A stretch of DNA of 11,457 bases, from contig CANHNG010000022.1 of NCBI GenBank assembly GCA_947461915.1, positions 1 through 11,457 of the forward strand. Direction: 5' to 3'. Numbering within the stretch: the stretch's first letter is position 1; every line of letters begins with the position of its first letter. Below, in pieces: positions 6,249-11,457 of this stretch. The position numbers were made by a program, and so were the translations under genes. A model generated the notes under the pieces. That model had not been told where the DNA came from. It ran no database searches and saw only the letters and a list, made by a program, of their open reading frames with translations. This stretch comes from Flavobacteriaceae bacterium. GTDB taxonomy: Bacteria; Bacteroidota; Bacteroidia; Flavobacteriales; Flavobacteriaceae.

Positions 6249-7031
6249 ATGAATCAAATCGGTTATAAAAACACAGAAATCTCCTATTCGGAAGTAGGAA
6301 AAGGAAGCGCTGTTGTTTTGCTTCACGGTTTTTTGGAAAATAAAACGATGTGGCAAGAGTTGGCTTCAGAATTAAACAAAAAACATCGTGTCATAACCAT
6401 TGATTTACTGGGTCACGGCGAATCAGGATGCTTGGGTTATGTGCATTCCATGGAAGAAAATGCTGAAGTTGTTCATGCCGTTTTATCCAAATTGCGAATC
6501 CGTAAAGCGATTTTTGTTGGCCATTCCATGGGGGGTTATGTGGCTTTGGCTTTTGCCGAAATGTATCCTGCAAGTTTAAAAGCATTGGTGCTTTTGAACT
6601 CCACCGCGAGAGCAGATAACGAGGAACGAAAAGCCAATCGGGATCGCGCCATCAAAACCGTAAAGAAAGATTATGCTAGTTTTGTGAGACTTTCCATTGC
6701 CAATCTTTTTAGCCCAGACAATCGCGAACGATTAGTTGACGAAATCGAAAAGGTAAAAATAGAAGCTTTGAAAACGCCGTTGCAAGGCGTTGTTGCTTCA
6801 CTCGAAGGAATGAAAATCAGAAAAGACAGAGAAAATCTATTGCGTTTTGCGACCTATCCCACGTTGTTGATTCTTGGTAAAAAAGACCCTGTTTTAAGTT
6901 ATGAAGACAACCTGAAACAAATTAAAAATACTACCGTAAAGCTCTACACTTTCCCCGATGGCCACATGAGTACTATTGAAAATAAAGAAGAATTGAAAAC
7001 CGTTTTATTGGATTTTTTTAAGGGAATTTAA
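6249..7031 (+). CDS. Alpha/beta-fold hydrolase
   Basis: This 260-residue cytosolic protein has all the elements of a single-domain alpha/beta hydrolase: the oxyanion-side HGF (26-28), the DLLGHGES strand-loop (52-59), the nucleophile elbow GHSMGG (91-96) with Ser93, the acid Asp213 in LGKKDPV, and the catalytic His239 in PDGHMST. A short helical cap of about 80 residues lies between the elbow strand and Asp213. The arrangement resembles BioH/MenH-type esterases and lyases and many flavobacterial hydrolases, but the substrate cannot be deduced. No biotin or menaquinone genes are in view. It is transcribed divergently from sufS and ends tail to tail with the AddB-like nuclease, the two stop codons overlapping. 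The ATG at 6249 gives normal family length and no upstream in-frame alternative is better. Confidence 0.94.
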   Translation: MNQIGYKNTEISYSEVGKGSAVVLLHGFLENKTMWQELASELNKKHRVITIDLLGHGESGCLGYVHSMEENAEVVHAVLSKLRIRKAIFVGHSMGGYVALAFAEMYPASLKALVLLNSTARADNEERKANRDRAIKTVKKDYASFVRLSIANLFSPDNRERLVDEIEKVKIEALKTPLQGVVASLEGMKIRKDRENLLRFATYPTLLILGKKDPVLSYEDNLKQIKNTTVKLYTFPDGHMSTIENKEELKTVLLDFFKGI

Positions 7032-9790
7032 ATTTTCTCGTCAAAAGGAATATTCATATCTAGAATCTCATTCAACAACAAAACTATTTGCTCTAAATAA
7101 TTATTCAGAGTATCTTCATCAATTACGGTGTTTTCTTCTTTTCCCTCTTTAAAATTGAAGGGCAAAAAACCCGATTTTAAGTTTTTGAAAGAGATAATCC
7201 CTGCTTCAATTGGCTTTCCATTTGCTTCTTTTTCATACATAAAAGCATAAGCCAAAACCTGAATTATTTTGTCGTTTTTGATGTCTTTTGTTAAGTCTTT
7301 CCATGATTTCAAGGCAATGCTCCCCTTTTCAACTTTCCCCGTTTTATAATCGATTATTCTAATTTTTCCATCGCGTTCTTCAATTCGGTCAACTGAACCG
7401 CCGATTTTCACAGGAAATGGCAAACGGGGATGTTCTAGAATTCGTTCGAATCGCTGTTCCAATGCCAGAATTTTTATGGCTTCCCCGTTTTTGATGTTTT
7501 CCAATTCCACTTTCAGAAAATTGAAAATATTTCGTTTGGCGACTTCAAAAGCAAGAAGATTTCGCCCTTTTTTGATTTCACCTTCTTTATAAACCAACTT
7601 GAATTGTCTCAATACTTCATCATCTAAAAGTATGAAACAACTTAAAATAGATGATTCTGACAAAAATTTCCCAATAAAAGGAGTATACAAAACTTTCAGG
7701 GTTTCGTGGATGATTGTTCCCAAAGTATTTAGGGCAATGTTTTCCTCGACTTCCTCGACTTCGCTGATGCGTAAAATCTTTTGAAAATAAAACTGTATGG
7801 GATTACGGATGTAACTTGTCAATGCCGATGGCGAAAACCCTTTTTGAGCAATTTCTTTCAATCGAATCATCACCGCTTCCGATTTTGGAACCACAATGGG
7901 CTGATAAGCAGTTTCGGGTAAAACAGCATTATAAATTTCATGAGTCAGGTTATGGTTTGGTTGTTTTTCGACTTCCAATTGGGTGATGAAACGGCTTTTT
8001 TCACCTGCATCTAAGCCTTCACTTTCTGTATTGTAAAGCAAATAAATGTTTTTGGCGCGCTGCAACAAGTGATAGAAATGATAGGTGTAAATGGCGTCCT
8101 TTTCCTTGAAAGTGGGCAACCCTAATTCTCTTTTCACATCATACGGAATAAACGAATTTTGGGATTTCCCTGCCGGTAATTTTCCCTCGTTCATCGAAGT
8201 GATAATCACGGTTTCGAAATCTAAAACGCGGCTTTCTAAAACGCCCATAATTTGCAGTCCGTTTAAAGGTTCTCCTTCGAAGGACACTTCCGCCAAGTCG
8301 ATTACTTGTTTGTAAATGGCATAAAGCGTTTCAATCTTGTCGATGTGTTCGTGGCTTGAATAATAATTAATCAGTTTGTTGATGACTTTGAAAATGGAAT
8401 AAACAAAGGCCTTGGCGATTTTTTCTTCTCCGTTTTCGTTGCTTAAATTGGCCTTGATAGTTTGCAACAGGCTTGAAATGGTTTCTAAAACTGCAACTGA
8501 GCCTTTTTCCCATTTTTGGAATAATAGAAGAAACAAATCACTTGGATTTGGATTTAATTCCATCAATTTATGATGGGTGATAAACGTGTAATTGTTTTGA
8601 TTGATGGTATTAACCAATACGTTAGTTTTTGCATAAGGTTCGACCAAAGGATGCGTCAAAATATCCAAGATGTCTTTGTAATAAAACACATAATTTTTTG
8701 CATTTCTGGACAAGGAATTCGTGTGCATTTTGAACAATTTCGCAATCAAAATCTGTGCGGGATTATTCTTGCTCGAATAACCCATAGTAATATTTAATAC
8801 CCCAACACTTGACGGCAACGAATACAATAGTGGCACCAAGATATTTTCTTCCCCAAGAACGATGGCAACTTTGTCGAGCGGAACATCAGGATTAGCATTA
8901 ATGATGTTTTCTATAATACTTCCGGCAATTTTGGCTTGACCAATGGTTTTTGGCGTGCCAATAATTTGGATGTTTTTCGGTTGCGAAAAATCATTTACAA
9001 TCCACTCAAAAGGATTGGACTTGTAATGCTTCCAGCTTTCTTTAAATCGTCGAACAAACAATCCTGCGTCGTGAAATGGGTCGTTTAAAAAGGCTTGATC
9101 TAAATCCCAATATATTGAAGCTTGATCCGAAGCCATTAAATGCTGAATTATTCTCTCTTCGGAGGTATTAAGGGCGTTGAATCCAGCAAATACAAATTGT
9201 TTTTCCTTTATGTTCTCCGAAAAATGATTGAGATTATTTACTGCTTCTCGATAAATAAGACCTTGGTAGCCAATTCCTTTGTTCAGCAAATGATTGTAAA
9301 GTGATTGGTAATAATTGGGTAATAATTTCCAAAAATCGATGTAATTTTCTAGTAATTGGGTTTTGTTTTCGACTTCAATTCCCCACTTTTTTATGTCCTC
9401 TATGTCCTTTAGATAAGAAAGAACATGATTAGGCTCTAGTAAATAGCGATCAATTTCGTTGAAATCTTGCAAAAGTGTTTTGGCCCAATTGGCAAAAAGT
9501 TCGAAAGACTGTTGGTTCGACTTTTCGGTAAAAGACAAATAAACTTGGTAGAATTCAAATAACAATTCTATTGAATCTATAGAGCGAATACTTGCAATAT
9601 CCTGAATAAGTTCTTCAATGCTAACAATATTTGGAGAAAAGATATTAGTCTCAACTTTATTTTTTAAAGCTTCAATAAGGAATATTTTGGCACGCTTATT
9701 AGGCAGAACCACAATTGTATTGGATAGTTTTCCTGAATATTCAACCAGCAAGACTTGTGCGATTTTATCTAAAAAAGAATTGTTTGTCAT
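7028..9790 (-). CDS. AddB-like PD-(D/E)XK nuclease family protein
   Basis: A 920-residue protein with the layout of AddB/RexB: a long N-terminal helicase-like part, opening with the NTIVVLPNKRAKIFL strand-loop, and a C-terminal RecB-type nuclease. Nuclease residues are His695 (GTIIHETLK), Asp801 (GGSVDRIE), Asp814 and Lys816 (IIDYKTG), and Gln844/Tyr848 (QVLAY), so the active site looks intact. A conserved block, LQIMGVLESRVLDFETVII followed by MNEGKLP, lies mid-protein. I see no GxxGxGKT Walker A motif, so the helicase part may be structural. There is only one Cys in the whole protein, so the four-Cys Fe-S staple of Bacillus AddB cannot form: the usual CPF is NPI here. The probable role is double-strand break end processing with an AddA-type UvrD helicase, which is not in this window. 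The start lies 15 nt beyond the ompA-type gene's terminator. Confidence 0.93.
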   Translation of the reverse strand: MTNNSFLDKIAQVLLVEYSGKLSNTIVVLPNKRAKIFLIEALKNKVETNIFSPNIVSIEELIQDIASIRSIDSIELLFEFYQVYLSFTEKSNQQSFELFANWAKTLLQDFNEIDRYLLEPNHVLSYLKDIEDIKKWGIEVENKTQLLENYIDFWKLLPNYYQSLYNHLLNKGIGYQGLIYREAVNNLNHFSENIKEKQFVFAGFNALNTSEERIIQHLMASDQASIYWDLDQAFLNDPFHDAGLFVRRFKESWKHYKSNPFEWIVNDFSQPKNIQIIGTPKTIGQAKIAGSIIENIINANPDVPLDKVAIVLGEENILVPLLYSLPSSVGVLNITMGYSSKNNPAQILIAKLFKMHTNSLSRNAKNYVFYYKDILDILTHPLVEPYAKTNVLVNTINQNNYTFITHHKLMELNPNPSDLFLLLFQKWEKGSVAVLETISSLLQTIKANLSNENGEEKIAKAFVYSIFKVINKLINYYSSHEHIDKIETLYAIYKQVIDLAEVSFEGEPLNGLQIMGVLESRVLDFETVIITSMNEGKLPAGKSQNSFIPYDVKRELGLPTFKEKDAIYTYHFYHLLQRAKNIYLLYNTESEGLDAGEKSRFITQLEVEKQPNHNLTHEIYNAVLPETAYQPIVVPKSEAVMIRLKEIAQKGFSPSALTSYIRNPIQFYFQKILRISEVEEVEENIALNTLGTIIHETLKVLYTPFIGKFLSESSILSCFILLDDEVLRQFKLVYKEGEIKKGRNLLAFEVAKRNIFNFLKVELENIKNGEAIKILALEQRFERILEHPRLPFPVKIGGSVDRIEERDGKIRIIDYKTGKVEKGSIALKSWKDLTKDIKNDKIIQVLAYAFMYEKEANGKPIEAGIISFKNLKSGFLPFNFKEGKEENTVIDEDTLNNYLEQIVLLLNEILDMNIPFDEKI

Positions 9791-9804
9791 TTTATAAATA
9801 TAAA

Positions 9805-9832
9805 AAAACGCCCCGAAAAATCGAGGCGTTTT
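9805..9832 (-). terminator. Rho-independent terminator of the OmpA-family gene
   Basis: On the minus strand the sequence forms an 11-bp stem (AAAACGCCTCG with CGGGGCGTTTT) around a six-base loop, ATTTTT. It is followed by more T, for seven in a row in total. It begins 20 nt after the OmpA-family stop codon. One pair is U-G on the minus strand but C-A on the plus strand, so the hairpin is better formed for minus-strand RNA and is assigned to that gene. Confidence 0.9.
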
Positions 9833-9852
9833 AAATTTTTTTTAAAGAGAAA

Positions 9853-11283
9853 TTATTTTTTCACTTTCACTTCAGTTCTTCTGTTTTCAGCTTTACCTTT
9901 AGCAGTTGCGTTAGTTGCTACTGGAGCAGTTTCACCAAAACCTACAGCCTCTAAATTATCTCCATTAACCCCTCTTTGAATCAAAGCTTGTTTTACAACA
10001 TTGGCTCTTTCATCAGAAAGTTTTTGGTTATAGGCATTCGAACCATCGCTATCAGTATGACCTTCAACTATAAATTTGGTATTTGGCGACCCTTTAATTA
10101 GTTCTGCAATTACATCTAATGAAGTACGACCAAGATCTAATTTGAAAGTAGTTGTGCCGGAATTAAAATAAACTGATTTAGCTTGAATTTTAAGATTGTC
10201 CAACTCTTCAGAAGCTACTTCAGGACAACCGTTGTTTGCAACTGTACCTTTAACTGTTGGACATTTATCGTCTTTATCTAAAACGCTGTCTCCATCAGTG
10301 TCAGGCCAAGGGCAACCTGCATTTTCCTTAGGACCTTTAACTTTAGGACATTTATCAGATAAATCAGCAATCCCATCTCCATCTGTGTCAGGACAGCCTT
10401 TAAAAGCAGCTAGGCCAAATAAATCTGGACAAGCATCATCTTTATCGGCAATACCATCACCGTCAGCATCTGGACATCCGTTCAAAGCAGCTAAACCAGC
10501 AACTTCAGGACAATCATCGCTTCCGTCAATAATACCATCACCGTCAGTATCTGGACATCCTTTGAATTGTTTTAAACCCGCAACCTTTGGACAAGCATCG
10601 CGTTTGTCATAGATTCCATCACCATCCGTATCGGTTCCGCCAAATTTGAAAACAATACCTAAAGTGTGTTGGAAATGAGAAGGTGAATCTAACGTGCCGC
10701 TAGTTTCTCTATCTCCAAATGATTTTTTATAAGTTGTAGCTAAAGCCAAACCTACGTTTTCAGTAAACCAAAAAGTTAAGCCCGCCCCAGAATTAACTGT
10801 TCCATAACTGTTATCTCCAAAGAAAGTATAGCCCCCACCAACATGTAATGAAGGATCAATAACTTTAGATTTAATCATATTCATAAAGCTATATTTCACG
10901 ACTCCATCCGCAGCATAGTACATCAAATCACCCGGATTAGATACTACATATCCACGAGAATCACGATCCGCTGCAGTAGGATTAAAAGTAACAAATTTGC
11001 TAATTTTGTTTACAGAACCCTGAACTCCAAAAGAGAAATTATCTCCTACGTATTTAGACACACTAAGATAGGATACAGAAGGAAGAATATTCCAGTTATC
11101 TTTAACCGCAAATGGTTGAGAAAAATGCGCATCAGCCCAATTATTTCCTCCACCAGCACTCGTTTTTGTGTCAATGGCATTAACTCCGAAAGAAATTGCC
11201 CATTCGTTATTTTCGTCTTGTGCGTTAGAACTTAAGCTCATCACCATCAGTACAGCAAATAAAATCTTATTAAGATGTTTCAT
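9853..11283 (-). CDS. OmpA-family outer-membrane protein with five TSP3 repeats
   Basis: This 476-residue protein has a signal peptide (about 1-22, ending SSNAQ). An N-terminal region of about 190 residues with alternating strands and many aromatic residues is probably an eight-stranded barrel in the outer membrane. Residues 218-354 hold five tandem 27-residue thrombospondin type 3 repeats, each with a DxDGDGxxDxxDxCP calcium-binding core and a closing GCP. The two Cys per repeat probably form disulfides. An OmpA-like peptidoglycan-binding domain follows (about 365-476), with the VEGHTDSDG motif and Asp411 and Arg426 spaced as the diaminopimelate-binding pair. Repeat 4 is followed by an extra Trp-Pro, and repeat 5 has Ser for the second Gly. 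It likely anchors the outer membrane to the cell wall. It has its own promoter and terminator and appears monocistronic and highly expressed. Confidence 0.96.
   Translation of the reverse strand: MKHLNKILFAVLMVMSLSSNAQDENNEWAISFGVNAIDTKTSAGGGNNWADAHFSQPFAVKDNWNILPSVSYLSVSKYVGDNFSFGVQGSVNKISKFVTFNPTAADRDSRGYVVSNPGDLMYYAADGVVKYSFMNMIKSKVIDPSLHVGGGYTFFGDNSYGTVNSGAGLTFWFTENVGLALATTYKKSFGDRETSGTLDSPSHFQHTLGIVFKFGGTDTDGDGIYDKRDACPKVAGLKQFKGCPDTDGDGIIDGSDDCPEVAGLAALNGCPDADGDGIADKDDACPDLFGLAAFKGCPDTDGDGIADLSDKCPKVKGPKENAGCPWPDTDGDSVLDKDDKCPTVKGTVANNGCPEVASEELDNLKIQAKSVYFNSGTTTFKLDLGRTSLDVIAELIKGSPNTKFIVEGHTDSDGSNAYNQKLSDERANVVKQALIQRGVNGDNLEAVGFGETAPVATNATAKGKAENRRTEVKVKK
10222..10632 (-). repeat. 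Five tandem ~81-bp repeats encoding the TSP3 calcium-binding units
   Basis: The repeats lie in frame inside the OmpA-family gene. Units of 27 codons begin DTDGDG or DADGDG and end GCP. Units 1-4 abut exactly; a 6-bp insert (Trp-Pro) precedes unit 5. DNA copies are diverged but share the GGACA(T/G)CC and CCATCACC(G/A)TC blocks on the plus strand, so copy number could change by slippage or recombination. Confidence 0.9.
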
Positions 11284-11317
11284 ATTTATTTTTAATTAAA
11301 ATTAAGTTAATTTATAA

Positions 11318-11349
11318 CAAAAATAGCAAGTAATTTTTTAATTACAAAA
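11318..11349 (-). promoter_or_regulatory. Promoter of the OmpA-family gene (-33 TTTG, -7 TATTTTTG)
   Basis: On the minus strand, TTTTG (11345-11349) is followed after exactly 19 nt by TATTTTTG (11318-11325), an exact TAnnTTTG match. Both the elements and the spacing fit the Bacteroidota housekeeping sigma factor consensus, making this the best promoter in the window. The transcript should start near 11311, leaving an A/T-rich leader of about 28 nt without a Shine-Dalgarno sequence, as is usual in this phylum. Confidence 0.75.
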
Positions 11350-11389
11350 TAAAATGTTAAAAAACACTTAATGAGCCTGCAATTTATTT

Positions 11390-11455
11390 CTAAAGGCTAT
11401 GTTTAACTAGATATATTTTAGATTCGGTATATTTTTCAAAACTTGCATAACTTCT
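11390..11455 (-). other. Possible C-terminal tail of a minus-strand gene cut by the window edge
   Basis: One minus-strand frame is open from the window edge to a TAG at 11390-11392 and reads ...RSYASFEKYTESKIYLVKHSL. Its composition is protein-like, but 21 codons is within chance for a short edge segment and I recognise no family. Just after it a weak AGCCT/AGGCT stem with a 15-nt loop precedes a T-run, which could be a terminator. The rest of 11284-11457 holds only the ompA-type promoter. Confidence 0.2.
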
Positions 11456-11457
11456 TA

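Noticed and set aside
10196..10612. 138-codon open frame on the plus strand opposite the OmpA-family gene
   Set aside because: It is the antisense shadow of the TSP3 repeats: the periodic codons keep the opposite frame free of stops and produce a repetitive Ser/Pro-rich translation with no start context or family resemblance.
11350..11457. AGCCT/AGGCT hairpin with flanking GTTAAA/TTTAAC as a terminator or regulatory palindrome
   Set aside because: Short stems, a long loop and about ten bases before the T-run; the evidence is no better than chance in AT-rich sequence.
1..11457. Defence island, mobile element or biosynthetic cluster
   Set aside because: All complete genes fall into common flavobacterial housekeeping or envelope families, with no transposase, integrase, toxin-antitoxin pair, CRISPR repeats or att-like direct repeats. 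The AddB-like nuclease is a repair-type enzyme and is not by itself evidence of a defence system.

Overview
The window looks like chromosomal core DNA from a Bacteroidota bacterium of the Flavobacteriia, most likely Flavobacterium or a close relative. The evidence is the AT-rich composition, the DUF2480, DUF3078 and TSP3-repeat OmpA families that are typical of the phylum, signal peptides ending in NAQ, and intergenic matches to the Bacteroidota -7 promoter element TAnnTTTG with no clear Shine-Dalgarno sequences. I see no insertion sequence, phage gene, CRISPR array, tRNA or rRNA, and no sign of recent transfer.

Layout. Bases 1-843 (+) hold the C-terminal part of a YbjJ/fucose-permease-like MFS transporter cut by the window edge. 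A 112-bp gap with a candidate promoter leads to hflX (956-2182, +), a ribosome-associated GTPase. A minus-strand cluster of six genes converges on hflX. Read from 6082 down to 2195 it is sufS, a small predicted lipoprotein, sufE, a SufT/PaaD-like DUF59 protein, DUF2480 and DUF3078. The first four are spaced 12 nt, TAATG overlap and 6 nt, so they look like one transcript. A long GTTTCAAG-rich hairpin then separates them from DUF2480-DUF3078. The SufS-SufE pair would mobilise cysteine sulfur and the DUF59 protein would help mature Fe-S proteins. The scaffold genes sufBCD are not here and must lie elsewhere.

Divergent from sufS is an alpha/beta hydrolase (6249-7031, +). The 166-bp gap carries back-to-back -7 elements for the two directions. 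The hydrolase converges on a 920-residue AddB-like PD-(D/E)XK nuclease (7028-9790, -), and the two stop codons share one TTAA. Upstream of the nuclease lies an OmpA-family outer-membrane protein with five calcium-binding-type TSP3 repeats (9853-11283, -). It has the best promoter match in the window and a strong intrinsic terminator placed just before the nuclease start.

No wholly new system is evident. The points most worth a second look are DUF2480, with three Cys-Ser motifs inside an Fe-S gene cluster; the lipoprotein translationally coupled to sufE; the palindromic GTTTCAAG element; the opposed promoters at sufS; and the nuclease start lying directly behind a terminator.
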